NCBI GenBank assembly: GCA_002154345.1
Contig: MUNB01000117.1
Span: 1 to 51,164 of the forward strand
Reading direction: 5' to 3'
DNA length: 51,164 bases
DNA from: Streptomyces griseus
GTDB lineage: Bacteria; Actinomycetota; Actinomycetes; Streptomycetales; Streptomycetaceae
Made by a program: the position numbers and the translations under genes. The notes under the pieces are model-generated. The model was not told the origin of the DNA. It was given only the letters and a program-made list of their open reading frames with translations, and made no database searches. Shown here piece after piece: positions 8,527-18,491 of the stretch; position 1 is the stretch's first letter; every line of letters begins with the position of its first letter.

Positions 8527-11500
8527 ATGCAAACATCAACGCGCATGAGAGCGGCAGCAGTTGCTGCGCTGCTCGGACTGTTCGCGGTCCTCTCGGGACC
8601 CGGCGGGGCCCACGCCGACGAGGCCCCGCCGGAGAGCACGGAGACCACCACGGTCGGGGACGTGACCGGATTCCGGGCGGACGGGGCGGTGTACCGGCTG
8701 ACCGCCGGGCAGGCCGAGGCCCGGGTCAGCTTCGTCTCGAAGGAGACCTTCCGGATCGAGCTGGCCCCCGACGGCAAGTTCACCGACCCCACCGGCGACG
8801 ACATCGTCCTGCCCCAGGGCGATCCGCCCCGCACCCGCTGGAAGGACCGCGGCGACCGCTACGAGCTGTCGACGGACGAGGTCACCCTGCGCGCCTACAA
8901 GAAGCATCTGCGCTTCGCCCTGCACCGGGCCGACGGCAGCCGGATCTGGTCCGAGGCGAAGGGCCTGAGCTGGACCGGCGAGCAGACCGTCCAGACGCTG
9001 GCCCGGGGCTCCGCCGAGCAGTTCTACGGGGCCGGGATGCAGAACGGCCGCGGCAACACCTCCCACCGCGACAAGACCGTCGAGGTCGCCGTCGACTACA
9101 ACTGGGACGACGGCGGCCACCCCAACTCCGTGCCGTTCTACCTCTCATCGGCCGGCTACGGCGTCTTCCGCAACACCTACGCCCCCAACACCTACGCGTT
9201 CACCGACCCGGTGACGACCGGTGCGCAGGAACAGCGCTTCGACGCCTACTACTTCGCGGGCACCGGGGCCGACGCCGCCAAGGACGTCATCGGGCAGTAC
9301 ACCGACCTCACCGGAAAGCCGTTCCTGCCGCCCGTCTACGGCATGGAGATCGGCGACGCCGACTGCTACCTCCACAACGCCAACCGGGGCGAGCGCCGCA
9401 CCCTGGACGCGCTGAAGGTCGCCGACGGTTACGTCGAGAACGACATGCCGAACGGCTGGATGCTCGTCAACGACGGCTACGGCTGCGGCTACGAGGACCT
9501 GGAGGAGACCGCCCAGGGCCTGAAGGACCGCAACATGGAGCTCGGCCTGTGGACCGAGGACGGCATCGAGAACCTCGCCGCCCAGGTGAAGGCCGGGCAG
9601 CGGGTCGCCAAGCTGGACGTCGCCTGGGTCGGCGAGGGCTACAAGTTCGCCCTCGACGGCTGCAAGGACGCCTATCAGGGCATCGAGGACAACAGCGACG
9701 CCCGCGGCTTCACCTGGGCCCCGGAGAGCTGGGCGGGCGCGCAGCGCTGCGGAGTCCAGTGGTCCGGCGACCAGTCCGGCACCTGGGAGTACATCCGCTG
9801 GCAGATCCCGACCTACGCGGGCGCCACGATGTCCGGACTCGCCTACACCACCGGTGACGTCGACGGGATCTTCGGCGGCAGCGCCAAGACGTACACCCGC
9901 GACCTCCAGTGGAAGATGTTCCTCGGCACCACGATGACCATGGACGGCTGGGCCGCCACGGACAAGCAGCCCTTCCGCCACGGGGAGCCGTACACCTCGA
10001 TCAACCGCGACTACCTCAAGCTCAAGGAGTCGCTGCTGCCCTACCAGTACTCCTACGCGCACGAGGCGACCAAGACCGGGGTCGGCATGGTCCGTCCGCT
10101 GGTCCTCGAATACCCGGACGACCCCAAGGCGTCGACGGAGGCCGCGAAGTACGAGTTCCTCTCCGGCGAGCACTTCCTCGTCGCGCCCGTCTACCAGGAC
10201 ACGACCGAGCGCAAGGACATCTACCTCCCCGAGGGCACCTGGATCGACTACTGGAGCGGCCGCACCTACGAGGGCCCCACCACCATCGACACCTACGGCG
10301 CCCCGCTCGACACCCTGCCGCTCTTCGTGAAGGCCGGCGCGGCCGTCCCGATGTGGCCCGGCATCCGCTCCTACCGCGACCGCACCGCCGACTCCCCGCT
10401 CGCCTGGGACGTCTACCCGCAGGGCAACACCTCCTTCACCCTGTACGAGGACGACGGCGTCACCCGTGAGCACCGCGACGGGAAGTACGCCACCCAGCGC
10501 GCCGACGTCCGGGCCCCGAAGCACGGCGCGGGCGACGTCTCCGTCACGATCAACGAGAGCCGGGGCGGCTTCACCGGCAAACAGACCGCCCGCCCCTACG
10601 AGTTCACCGTCCACACCGGCTCCGAGCCCCGCGCGGTGAAGCTGGACCGGACACTGCCCGAGCTGACCTCCAAGTCCGCGTACGACCAGGCCCGGCAGGG
10701 CTGGTGGTACGACCGTGACGACCGGGGCGGCGTCGTGCACGTGAAGACCGCGCCCCTGAGCACCGCGAAGAAGTTCACGGTGAAGCTGCTGGGCACCAGC
10801 GCGGTCGGCGGCAAGAAGGCCTCGGCGGCCGCCGCCCTCACCGTCCCCGCGGGCCAGGAGGCCGGAGCCGGAACGCCCGGCACGGTCCGGGTCGACGTGA
10901 CCGCGGGCAGCACCGCCCTCACCGACACCACGGTCACCCTCCAGGCCCCCGACGGCTGGCGGACCGCCACCGCGGAGGTCCCGGGCAGCATCCCGGCGGG
11001 CGCCACCCGACGGGTCGAGGTCGCCCTCACCCCGGCGAAGGACGCCCAGGTGCGCGAGACCACGCTGACGGCCCTGGCCCGCTACCGGGCCGCCGGTGAC
11101 GCCCGCACGAGCCGGCAGCGGCTCGCCGTCTCCGTACTGCCCCCGGCACCCGAGGGCGAGGCCTGGGCGAGCGATCTCGTCTGGCTCTCCGAGACCAACG
11201 GCTACGGCCCGGCCGAACGCGACCGCTCCAACGGGGAGTCGGGCGCGAGCGACGGCAGGACGCTGACCCTTGCCGGAAAGACGTACGAGAAGGGGATCGG
11301 CACCCACGCCGACTCCGACATCGCGCTCCATCTCGGCGGCCGGTGCACCGCGTTCACCGCCGACGTCGGCATCGACGACGAGATCGACGGCTACGGAGAG
11401 GCCGCGTTCTCCGTGGAGGGCGACGGCACGGTGCTGTGGACCTCGCCGAAGCTGACCGGCGCCTCGGCGACCGTGCCGGTGGACGTGAAGCTCGACGGCG

Positions 11501-11592
11501 TACGGCAGGTGAGGCTGAAGGTCACCGACACCAACGGGTCCAAGACCGGGGACCACGGCGACTGGGCGGCGGCCAGGTTCCACTGCGCCTGA
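8527..11592 (+). CDS. Secreted GH31 alpha-glycosidase with NEW3 and NPCBM domains
   Basis: This is a 1021-residue extracellular enzyme. A signal peptide (about 1-30, ending AHA before DEAPPE) precedes a GH31 N-terminal beta domain and a catalytic (beta/alpha)8 barrel (about 270-560). Asp364 (KLDVAW) is the probable nucleophile and Asp415 (WSGDQSG) the probable acid/base. DUF5110-like beta sheets (about 590-760), a NEW3-type domain (about 775-870) and a C-terminal NPCBM carbohydrate-binding domain (about 885-1021, WLSETNGYGP then KGIGTHADS) follow. Family members cleave alpha-glucosides or alpha-galactosides; the linkage cannot be told. No sugar transporter or regulator is adjacent. The start could be ATG 8527 or 8545, as neither has a strong ribosome-binding site. 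Confidence 0.93.
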   Translation: MQTSTRMRAAAVAALLGLFAVLSGPGGAHADEAPPESTETTTVGDVTGFRADGAVYRLTAGQAEARVSFVSKETFRIELAPDGKFTDPTGDDIVLPQGDPPRTRWKDRGDRYELSTDEVTLRAYKKHLRFALHRADGSRIWSEAKGLSWTGEQTVQTLARGSAEQFYGAGMQNGRGNTSHRDKTVEVAVDYNWDDGGHPNSVPFYLSSAGYGVFRNTYAPNTYAFTDPVTTGAQEQRFDAYYFAGTGADAAKDVIGQYTDLTGKPFLPPVYGMEIGDADCYLHNANRGERRTLDALKVADGYVENDMPNGWMLVNDGYGCGYEDLEETAQGLKDRNMELGLWTEDGIENLAAQVKAGQRVAKLDVAWVGEGYKFALDGCKDAYQGIEDNSDARGFTWAPESWAGAQRCGVQWSGDQSGTWEYIRWQIPTYAGATMSGLAYTTGDVDGIFGGSAKTYTRDLQWKMFLGTTMTMDGWAATDKQPFRHGEPYTSINRDYLKLKESLLPYQYSYAHEATKTGVGMVRPLVLEYPDDPKASTEAAKYEFLSGEHFLVAPVYQDTTERKDIYLPEGTWIDYWSGRTYEGPTTIDTYGAPLDTLPLFVKAGAAVPMWPGIRSYRDRTADSPLAWDVYPQGNTSFTLYEDDGVTREHRDGKYATQRADVRAPKHGAGDVSVTINESRGGFTGKQTARPYEFTVHTGSEPRAVKLDRTLPELTSKSAYDQARQGWWYDRDDRGGVVHVKTAPLSTAKKFTVKLLGTSAVGGKKASAAAALTVPAGQEAGAGTPGTVRVDVTAGSTALTDTTVTLQAPDGWRTATAEVPGSIPAGATRRVEVALTPAKDAQVRETTLTALARYRAAGDARTSRQRLAVSVLPPAPEGEAWASDLVWLSETNGYGPAERDRSNGESGASDGRTLTLAGKTYEKGIGTHADSDIALHLGGRCTAFTADVGIDDEIDGYGEAAFSVEGDGTVLWTSPKLTGASATVPVDVKLDGVRQVRLKVTDTNGSKTGDHGDWAAARFHCA

Positions 11593-11612
11593 GCCGTGGG
11601 CGCGCATGAACA

Positions 11613-11649
11613 GGGGCGCCGCACGGGATCATCTCCCGTGCGGCGCCCC
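11613..11649. terminator. Bidirectional hairpin terminator
   Basis: There is a perfect 16-bp stem (GGGGCGCCGCACGGGA / TCCCGTGCGGCGCCCC) with a 5-nt loop. It sits between the converging GH31 and PAC2 genes and can serve both. Confidence 0.88.
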
Positions 11650-11681
11650 GCTGTTCGTCATGCCGCCGTACCGCCGCGCGG

Positions 11682-12746
11682 TCACTCCTCCTCGGGAGCG
11701 CCCCCGGAGCCCTCGCCGGAGCCCTCGTCGGACTCGTTGCCCGACGCCTCATCAGGACCCTTCTGGCCCTTGTCGTCGGAAACCTTGCCCCGCCCGGACT
11801 CCGGACGCGGCGGCTTCGGCGGGCGGGTGCGGCCGCCGGCGGGATCGCGCAGATACGGCACGTCCCCGCTCTCCGTCGCATGCCCGCCCGGCCCCTGCCC
11901 GGGACCGCCGTCCCGTCGCCGCAGATAGCGCTCGAACTCCCGGGCGATGGCCTCGCCGGACGCCTCGGGCAGCTCCGCGGTGTCCCGCGCCTCCTCCAGC
12001 GTCTGCACGTACTCCGCGACCTCGCTGTCCTCCGAGGCCAGCTGGTCCACCCCGAGCTGCCAGGCCCGCGCGTCCTCGGGCAGCTCGCCCAGCGGGATGC
12101 GCAGCCCGATCAGGTCCTCCAGGCGGTTCAGCAGGGCCAGCGTCGCCTTCGGGTTCGGCGGCTGCGACACATAGTGCGGGACCGCCGCCCACAGGCTGAC
12201 CGCGGGCACCCCGGCATGGGTGCACGCCTCCTGGAGGACCCCGACGATGCCCGTGGGGCCCTCGTACCGGGTCTCCTCCAGGTCCATCGTCCGCGCCAGG
12301 TCCGCGTCCGAGGTGACCCCGCTCACCGGCACCGGCCGGGTGTGCGGGGTGTCACCGAGCAGCGCGCCCAGGATGACGACCATCTCGACGCCCAACTCAT
12401 GGGCGAAGCCCAGGATCTCGTTGCAGAACGACCGCCAGCGCATCGACGGTTCGATGCCCCGCACCAGGACCAGGTCCCGGGGCTTCTCCCCGCCGATACG
12501 GACCACGGACAGCCGCGTCGTCGGCCAGGTGATCTTCCGCGTCCCGCCGTCCAGCCACACCGTGGGCCGGTTGACCTGGAAGTCGTAGTAGTCCTCGGCG
12601 TCCAGCGCCGCGAACACCTCGCCCTTCCACTCCCGGTCCAGATGACCGACCGCGGTGGAGGCGGCGTCCCCGGCGTCGTTCCAGCCTTCGAACGCGGCCA
12701 CCATGACCGGGTCGATCAGCTCGGGCACCGACTCGAGCTCGATCAC
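11682..12746 (-). CDS. PAC2 family protein
   Basis: This is a 354-residue protein with the PAC2 (proteasome assembly chaperone 2-like) fold. Markers are ELIDPVMVAAFEGWNDAGDAA near the N-terminus, a central VVILGALLGDTPHTRP, and GIVGVLQEACTHAGVPAVSLW. A hydrophilic Pro/Gly/Glu-rich tail of about 60 residues follows. The GTG at 12746 is preceded by GGAGG at 5-nt spacing, so the longer upstream reading is rejected. PAC2 homologues occur throughout actinobacteria and archaea. A role with the proteasome encoded 18 kb away is possible but unproven. Function unknown. Confidence 0.9.
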   Translation of the reverse strand: MIELESVPELIDPVMVAAFEGWNDAGDAASTAVGHLDREWKGEVFAALDAEDYYDFQVNRPTVWLDGGTRKITWPTTRLSVVRIGGEKPRDLVLVRGIEPSMRWRSFCNEILGFAHELGVEMVVILGALLGDTPHTRPVPVSGVTSDADLARTMDLEETRYEGPTGIVGVLQEACTHAGVPAVSLWAAVPHYVSQPPNPKATLALLNRLEDLIGLRIPLGELPEDARAWQLGVDQLASEDSEVAEYVQTLEEARDTAELPEASGEAIAREFERYLRRRDGGPGQGPGGHATESGDVPYLRDPAGGRTRPPKPPRPESGRGKVSDDKGQKGPDEASGNESDEGSGEGSGGAPEEE

Positions 12747-12913
12747 CCGGGCCTCCTTCCGATGTCTCCATACGTACGGAGCAACCTTACGGCTTCCGGG
12801 GCCCCCGGCCGCAGCCCTCTTGCACGGCCGGGTGAACCCTGCCACCAGGAGTGGATCATCGGCCGGATCAGTGCATCATGGCCCCCGCGTCACGGCGGCC
12901 GGCCGGTTCCGTG

Positions 12914-13972
12914 TCATCGCCACAGGGTGGACGGCGCCTCCCGCCGCACCACCGGGGCGATCTCCTCCGCGAACCGCTGGAGCGTCTCCAACTGCTCCGG
13001 CCGGCTCAGCCCGAAGCCGTCCACGGTGATCGACTGGAGGTCGTGGCGGTAGACCTCGTGCCAGCCGAGGATCTTGTCGACGATCTGCTGCGGACTGCCG
13101 ATCAGCTGCGGGCCGCCCTCGATGGCGTCCTCGATCGTGCGGAACGGGGTGTTGTACCCGGCCTTGCCCGCGAGATGCGGTTTGAAGGTCTGCCGCACCT
13201 TCGCCTCGTACAGCTCCTTGTACTGCGCGACGGCCGCCTGCGAACTGTCCGCGATGAGCAGCCCGCCGGAGCCCGCCGCCACCTTGGCGTCCGCCGGATC
13301 GTGCCCGTACGCCTCGAACCGCTCCCGGTAGTGCGCGATGAGCTTGGCGTACGCCTCACGCGGCTGGATGGCATTGGCCGTGAACAGCGGATCGCCGTGC
13401 TTGGCCGCCAGCTCGGGGGAGTTGAGGCTGGTCGCCGAACCGTGCCAGACACGCGGCAGCCCGTCGTACGGACGGGGCACCGTCGTCACGTTCTTCAACG
13501 GCGGCCGGAACTCGCCCTCCCAGTCGACACCTTCCTCGGTCCACAGCCGGCGCAGCAGCTCGTACTTCTCCTTCTGGAGATCCCACTGCCGCTCCTCGTC
13601 GAGCCCGAACAGATCGAAGTGGCCCGCCTCCGCGCCCTTTCCGACGACCAGTTCGACACGGCCCCGGGAGATCTGGTCGAGTGTCGCGAAGTCCTCCGCC
13701 ACCCGGACCGGGTCGAGGATCGCGACGACGGTCACCCCGGTGAGCAGCCGGACGGTGCTCGTACGGGCGGCTATCGCGCCCAGCACCACGCTCGGGCTGG
13801 AGGAGAGGAAGGCCCCGGCGTGCCGTTCGCCGACGGAGTACGCGTCGAAGCCGAGCCGCTCCGCCACCGAGGCCGTGTCGATCACCTCTTCGAACCGGTC
13901 GGCGGCGGAAGGAAGGTCACCGGTCAGCGGGTGCGCGTCGTGACCGATCAGGGAGAGCACGGAGAATCTCAT
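12914..13972 (-). CDS. LLM-class flavin-dependent oxidoreductase
   Basis: This is a 352-residue bacterial-luciferase-like oxidoreductase of the group with MRFSVLSLIGHDAHP at the start. It has the motifs YSVGERH, LDQISRGRVELVVGKGAE, and a late GSPQQIVDKILGWHEV. It probably uses FMN with an NAD(P)H-dependent partner or FMNH2. The ATG at 13972 has GGAG close upstream. It differs clearly from the F420-type LLM at 1707. It lies in the same orientation as PAC2, 167 bp away. Substrate unknown. Confidence 0.92.
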   Translation of the reverse strand: MRFSVLSLIGHDAHPLTGDLPSAADRFEEVIDTASVAERLGFDAYSVGERHAGAFLSSSPSVVLGAIAARTSTVRLLTGVTVVAILDPVRVAEDFATLDQISRGRVELVVGKGAEAGHFDLFGLDEERQWDLQKEKYELLRRLWTEEGVDWEGEFRPPLKNVTTVPRPYDGLPRVWHGSATSLNSPELAAKHGDPLFTANAIQPREAYAKLIAHYRERFEAYGHDPADAKVAAGSGGLLIADSSQAAVAQYKELYEAKVRQTFKPHLAGKAGYNTPFRTIEDAIEGGPQLIGSPQQIVDKILGWHEVYRHDLQSITVDGFGLSRPEQLETLQRFAEEIAPVVRREAPSTLWR

Positions 13973-14049
13973 GAACTCCACTGTGCTCGCGGCACATTGC
14001 ACACGTATGGCGGGAGTGTGGCGCGTGTGACGGGCGTCCGCGCACACGG

Positions 14050-14083
14050 ACGGAGGCGGCCTCCGCGAGGAAGCCGCCTCCGT
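14050..14083. terminator. Hairpin terminator after glpD
   Basis: The arms ACGGAGGCGGC (14050-14060) and GCCGCCTCCGT (14073-14083) pair perfectly over 11 bp. This hairpin closes the minus-strand glycerol operon 27 bp beyond the glpD stop. Confidence 0.82.
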
Positions 14084-14110
14084 CTCCGTACCCGTGGGGG
14101 GTGGTCGCGG

Positions 14111-15721
14111 TCAGTCCCGGTCGGCCAGCAGCTTCTCGACGCCCTCGCGGACGTCGTCCGTCGCCAGCCCCCGGATCGTCAGCGTGGTCCGGCGGCGCAG
14201 CACGTCGTCCGCCGTCTCGGCCCACTCGTGGTCGCGGGCGTAGGCGACCTGCGCCCAGATCTCCGGGGCGTCCGGGTGGACGCGCTCGGCCAGCTCCGGG
14301 TTCTCGTTCGCCAGCCGGGCGATGTCGAAGGCGAGCGAACCGTAGTGCGTGGCCAGGTGCCGGGCGGTGTCCGGCGCCATGCGCGGGCCGGGGGCCGGGC
14401 CGTCGATCAGCAGCCGGTGCGCGACCGCGTTCGGGTTGGCGATACCGGGCAGCGGCAGCTTCCGCGGCAGCCGGTCCATCGGCTCCATGTCCTCGGCCAG
14501 CGGGTGCCCGGGCAGGGCGGCCAGCTTGTTCATGACCGTACGGCCGATGTGACGGAAGGTCGTCCACTTGCCGCCCGCGACCGACAGCATTCCGCCGCGG
14601 CCCTCGGTGACGACCGTCTCGCGCTTGGCCTTGGAGGTGTCACCCGGACCGCCGGGCAGCACCCGCAGACCGGCGAAGGAGTACGTGATCAGATCGCGCG
14701 ACAGCTGCTGGTCCCTGATCGAGAACGCCGCCTCGTCGAGGATCTGCGCGGTGTCCGCCTCGGTCACCGCGACGTCCGCCGGATCGCCCTCGTACTCCTC
14801 GTCCGTCGTGCCGAGGAGCAGCATGTCCTCCCACGGCAGCGCGAACGTGATGCGGTACTTGTCGATCGGGGTGGCCAGCGCCGCCCGCCACGGCCGGGTC
14901 CGCTTGAGGACCAGGTGGGCGCCCTTGGAGAGGCGGATGGAGGGGGCCGCGTTCGGGTCCTCCATCTTCCGCAGGTGGTCGACCCAGGGGCCGGTGGCGT
15001 TCAGGACGAGCCGGGCGTCGACGCCGAACTCGGTGCCGTCGGTGCTGTCCTTCAGCTCGGCGCCGGTGACCCGGCCCCGGGTGAAGCGCAGGCCCGTGAC
15101 GGCCGCGTGGTTGAGGACGACCGCACCCGCGTCGACGGCGGCGCGGACCGTCATCAGCGCCATGCGGGCGTCGTTCATCTGGTCGTCGCGGTAGACCGCG
15201 ACGGCCTTCAGATCGTCGGTGCGCAGCTCGGGGACGTCGCGCTGGGCCTTGGCCGGGGAGATGACATGGCCGACGCCGTCGCCGAACGCGGAGAGCGCGG
15301 AGTAGGCGAAGACGCCCGCGCCGAGCTTGGCCGCGCCGTGCGGGCCGCCCTTGTAGACCGGCAGGTAGAAGGTGAGCGGGTTGGCCAGGTGCGGGGCCAC
15401 CTCGCGGGAGACCGCGCGCCGCTCGAAGTGGTTCTCCGCGACCAGCTTCACCGCACCGGTCTGGAGGTAGCGCAGGCCGCCGTGGAGGAGCTTGGAGGAG
15501 GCGGAGGAGGTGGCGCCGGCGAAGTCGCCGGCGTCCACCAGAGCCACCCGCAGCCCGGACTGCGCGGCATGCCAGGCGGTGGAGATGCCCAGGATGCCGC
15601 CGCCGATGACCAGGAGGTCGTACGTGGCCCGGGACAGCTGGTCCCGGGTCTCGGCGCGGCTCGGCAGCGAGCCGGAGGCCGGGTGCGTTCCGAGGGCGGG
15701 AACGCTCTGCAGGGTGGTCAT
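14111..15721 (-). CDS. glpD: Glycerol-3-phosphate dehydrogenase
   Basis: This 536-residue FAD-dependent enzyme oxidises sn-glycerol 3-phosphate to dihydroxyacetone phosphate and feeds electrons to the quinone pool at the membrane. The FAD-binding Rossmann motif is at about 36-46 (LLVIGGGILGIST), followed by SSKLLHGGLRYL, which is typical of GlpD. It also has VLNATGPWVDHL, and the C-terminal DUF-type domain includes EIWAQVAYARDHEWAETADDVL. ATG 15721 has GAGGAG at 7-nt spacing. It is the last gene of glpF-glpK-glpD, 14 bp after glpK. Confidence 0.97.
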   Translation of the reverse strand: MTTLQSVPALGTHPASGSLPSRAETRDQLSRATYDLLVIGGGILGISTAWHAAQSGLRVALVDAGDFAGATSSASSKLLHGGLRYLQTGAVKLVAENHFERRAVSREVAPHLANPLTFYLPVYKGGPHGAAKLGAGVFAYSALSAFGDGVGHVISPAKAQRDVPELRTDDLKAVAVYRDDQMNDARMALMTVRAAVDAGAVVLNHAAVTGLRFTRGRVTGAELKDSTDGTEFGVDARLVLNATGPWVDHLRKMEDPNAAPSIRLSKGAHLVLKRTRPWRAALATPIDKYRITFALPWEDMLLLGTTDEEYEGDPADVAVTEADTAQILDEAAFSIRDQQLSRDLITYSFAGLRVLPGGPGDTSKAKRETVVTEGRGGMLSVAGGKWTTFRHIGRTVMNKLAALPGHPLAEDMEPMDRLPRKLPLPGIANPNAVAHRLLIDGPAPGPRMAPDTARHLATHYGSLAFDIARLANENPELAERVHPDAPEIWAQVAYARDHEWAETADDVLRRRTTLTIRGLATDDVREGVEKLLADRD

Positions 15722-15735
15722 GGTGATGCTCCTCG

Positions 15736-17280
15736 TCAGCTTTCTTCGTCCTCGATCCAGCCCATGGTCCGTTCGACGGCCTTGAGCCAGCTCTTGTACT
15801 CGCGGGCACGGGTGTCCGCGTCCATGCGGGGGGTCCACTCGGCGGCCCGGCGCCAGTTGGCGCGCAGCGCGTCGGTGTCCGGCCAGAAGCCGACGGCGAG
15901 ACCGGCGGCGTAGGCGGCGCCGAGGCAGGTGGTCTCGGCGACCATGGGGCGCACCACGGGCGCGTCCAGGAAGTCGGCGAGCGTCTGCATCAGCAGGTTG
16001 TTGGACGTCATGCCGCCGTCGACCTTCAGCGCGGTCAGCTCGACGCCGGAGTCCTTCGTCATGGCGTCGCTGATCTCGCGGGTCTGCCAGGCGGTGGCCT
16101 CCAGGACGGCACGGGCGATGTGCGCCTTGGTGACGTAACGGGTGAGGCCGGCGATGACGCCCCGGGCGTCGGGACGCCAGTAGGGGGCGAACAGACCGGA
16201 GAAGGCGGGCACGAAGTACGCGCCGCCGTTGTCCTCGACCGAGGAGGCCAGCGTCTCGATCTCGGCGGCCGACTTGATCAGGCCCATCTGGTCGCGCATC
16301 CACTGCACCAGCGAACCGGTGACCGCGATGGAACCCTCCAGCGCGTACACCGGGGGCTTGTCGCCGATCTGGTAGCCGACGGTGGTGAGCAGCCCGTTGT
16401 ACGAGTTCACCGGGGTGCCACCGGTGTTCATCAGCATGAAGGTGCCGGTGCCGTACGTGGACTTGGCCTCGCCCTCGGCGAAACAGGTCTGGCCGAACAG
16501 CGCCGCCTGCTGGTCGCCGAGCGCGGAGGCGACGGGCACGCCGTCGAGGATGCCGCCCTTGGCGTTGCCGTACACCTCGGCGGAGGAGCGGATCTCGGGG
16601 AGGACCGCGGCCGGGATGCCGATGGAGGCGAGGATCTTCTCGTCCCAGGCCATCGTGTGCAGGTTCATCAGGAGGGTGCGCGAGGCGTTGGTGACGTCGG
16701 TGACGTGGACGCCGCCGTCGGTGCCGCCGGTGAGGTTCCAGATGACCCAGGAGTCCATGGTGCCGAAGAGGATGTCGCCGGCCTCGGCGCGCTCGCGCAG
16801 CCCCTCGACGTTGTCGAGCAGCCAGCGGACCTTGGGCCCGGCGAAGTACGAGGCGAGCGGCAGCCCGGTCTCGCGGCGGAACCGGTCCTGGCCCACGTTG
16901 CGGCCGAGCTCCTTGCAGAGGGCGTCGGTGCGGGTGTCCTGCCAGACGAGGGCGTTGTGCACCGGCTCACCGGTGTTCTTGTCCCAGAGCAGGGTGGTCT
17001 CGCGCTGGTTGGTGATGCCGATCGCCTTGACGTCGGCGGAGGTGATGCCGGCCTTGACGATGGCCCCGGCGACGACCTCCTGGACGTTCTCCCAGATCTC
17101 GGTCGCGTCGTGCTCGACCCAGCCCGGCTTCGGGAAGATCTGCTCGTGCTCCTTCTGGTCGACGGAGACGATCCGGCCGTCCTTGTCGAAGACGATGCAA
17201 CGGCTGGAGGTGGTGCCCTGGTCGATGGCCGCGATGAACGGCCCGGTGCCGTGGGTGCCGGTGGTGTGTGCGTCGGTCAC
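15736..17280 (-). CDS. glpK: Glycerol kinase
   Basis: This 514-residue FGGY-family kinase phosphorylates glycerol to sn-glycerol 3-phosphate with ATP. The ATP-binding loop DQGTTSSR is at 20-27. [11 protein letters not shown], the substrate motif RRETGLP, the hinge region [15 protein letters not shown], and [11 protein letters not shown] near the C-terminus are all as in GlpK. The GTG at 17280 is preceded by GGGAG with a 6-nt spacing. It sits between glpF (39 bp) and glpD (14 bp), clearly one transcription unit. Confidence 0.98.
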   Translation of the reverse strand: MTDAHTTGTHGTGPFIAAIDQGTTSSRCIVFDKDGRIVSVDQKEHEQIFPKPGWVEHDATEIWENVQEVVAGAIVKAGITSADVKAIGITNQRETTLLWDKNTGEPVHNALVWQDTRTDALCKELGRNVGQDRFRRETGLPLASYFAGPKVRWLLDNVEGLRERAEAGDILFGTMDSWVIWNLTGGTDGGVHVTDVTNASRTLLMNLHTMAWDEKILASIGIPAAVLPEIRSSAEVYGNAKGGILDGVPVASALGDQQAALFGQTCFAEGEAKSTYGTGTFMLMNTGGTPVNSYNGLLTTVGYQIGDKPPVYALEGSIAVTGSLVQWMRDQMGLIKSAAEIETLASSVEDNGGAYFVPAFSGLFAPYWRPDARGVIAGLTRYVTKAHIARAVLEATAWQTREISDAMTKDSGVELTALKVDGGMTSNNLLMQTLADFLDAPVVRPMVAETTCLGAAYAAGLAVGFWPDTDALRANWRRAAEWTPRMDADTRAREYKSWLKAVERTMGWIEDEES

Positions 17281-17319
17281 GGTGTGCTCCCGGAAGTCTG
17301 TGAGGTGGTGGAGGGGCGG

Positions 17320-18111
17320 CTAGGCGAAGGCGAGGTTGTAGAGCCCGCCGGCGAGTGCGCCGCCGACGAGCGGACCCACGATGGGTACCCACGCGTAGCC
17401 CCAGTCCGAACCACCCTTGTTGGGCAGCGGCAGCAGGGAGTGCACGATGCGCGGACCGAGGTCGCGGACCGGGTTGATCGCGTAGCCGGTCGGGCCGCCG
17501 AGAGAGAGGCCGATGCCGACGACGACCAGGGCGGTGATCAGCGCGCCGAGCACGCCGATGCCGTTGCCCCCGTCGTTGAGGCCCTGGGTCAGGATCGCCA
17601 GGACCAGCACGGCCGTCGCGATGATCTCGGTGATGACGTTCTGGACGCCGTTGCGGATCTCCGGACCGGTGGAGAAGATCCCGAGCACCGGGCCGGCCTT
17701 CGGGGCGGCGGTCTGGTCGACCATGCCCTCGTCGGTGGACTTGGTCCCGACGATCTCCGGGTCGGTCAGGTGGGCGTGGAACTGCCCGTAGTACACCGCC
17801 CAGACCAGCACGGCGCCGATCATCGCGCCGAGCAGCTGCGAGGCGAGGTAGAGGGGCACGTCGCCCCACTCCGTGCCGCCCTCGATGGCCAGGCCGACCG
17901 TGACCGCGGGGTTGAGGTGGGCGCCCGATACGCCGCCGGCGAGATAAGCGCCGGTCAGTACGGCGAAGCCCCACCCGAAGGTGATGGCGAGCCAGCCCGC
18001 GTTCCGGGCCTTCGAGCTCTTCAGCGTGACGGCGGCACAGACACCGCCGCCGAGCAGGATGAGTACGGCGGTACCTATGGTCTCGCCGATGAAAATGTCG
18101 GAGCTGGACAC
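17320..18111 (-). CDS. glpF: Glycerol uptake facilitator (aquaglyceroporin)
   Basis: This is a 263-residue MIP-family channel with six membrane helices and two half-helix loops. The first NPA motif is canonical (HLNPAVT, 67-69). The second is Asn-Pro-Val ([12 protein letters not shown]), with the Arg-Asp typical of glycerol-conducting members. The start is GTG 18111, with AAGGAG 6 nt upstream; a longer reading through an upstream ATG would add 44 unlikely residues. It is the first gene of the glycerol operon and lies directly downstream of the operator-like sequences at 18246-18292. Confidence 0.96.
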   Translation of the reverse strand: MSSSDIFIGETIGTAVLILLGGGVCAAVTLKSSKARNAGWLAITFGWGFAVLTGAYLAGGVSGAHLNPAVTVGLAIEGGTEWGDVPLYLASQLLGAMIGAVLVWAVYYGQFHAHLTDPEIVGTKSTDEGMVDQTAAPKAGPVLGIFSTGPEIRNGVQNVITEIIATAVLVLAILTQGLNDGGNGIGVLGALITALVVVGIGLSLGGPTGYAINPVRDLGPRIVHSLLPLPNKGGSDWGYAWVPIVGPLVGGALAGGLYNLAFA

Positions 18112-18245
18112 CCGCGACTCCTTTGTCCTTCGTCCAGGGGAGAGCGGATCACCGGTCCCGCCGGTGTTCCGCGCCCCAGATGGGTATCCACGAAGCGTGG
18201 GCAGCCCACCTGTAAGGGCTTGACCGGCCCTTGGCACTGTCACAC

Positions 18246-18267
18246 CCTAACGCGTATTGCCGTTAGG
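18246..18267. promoter_or_regulatory. Inverted repeat CCTAACG-N8-CGTTAGG upstream of glpF
   Basis: This is a perfect 7-bp inverted repeat with an 8-bp spacer, immediately next to the GTTCGACAATGC element. It is a likely part of the glp operator/promoter, since it lies 135-156 bp upstream of the glpF start. Confidence 0.55.
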
Positions 18268-18268
18268 C

Positions 18269-18292
18269 GTTCGACAATGCCGACCGTTGAAC
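18269..18292. promoter_or_regulatory. Probable GylR operator upstream of glpF
   Basis: It contains the 12-mer GTTCGACAATGC (18269-18280), found identically upstream of gylR (19279-19290). It is bounded by GTTC at the left and GAAC at 18289-18292. IclR-family regulators such as GylR are known to control the gyl/glp operon and their own gene in Streptomyces. The shared element is the natural candidate site. Confidence 0.6.
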
Positions 18293-18491
18293 GGCAGTGT
18301 TTCCCCCGAGTGAAGGAAGCGTCAAGGGTTCTGTGGTGCACGACTCGGTGCGCGACGGGATCGTTACCGGCCGGACCCGGACGTCCCGGGCGCGGCGGTG
18401 CTGGGCGCGGGCCTGCCAGGTCTGGGCGCGGGTGTGTCGCCCCCTGCCGGCGTGCGGACCGTGCGGTCGGACGGAAGAGCGGTGCGGCCGG

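Larger units (their letters stand above)
18112..18491. other. 380-bp intergenic control region between gylR and glpF
   Basis: This stretch has no supported gene. It carries the glpF leader, a small GTGGG-CAG-CCCAC hairpin (18197-18209), an AAGGGC/GCCCTT stem (18214-18232), and the probable GylR operators described separately. The part nearest the gylR stop (18380-18470) contains two copies of TGGGCGCGGG but nothing coding. Confidence 0.6.
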
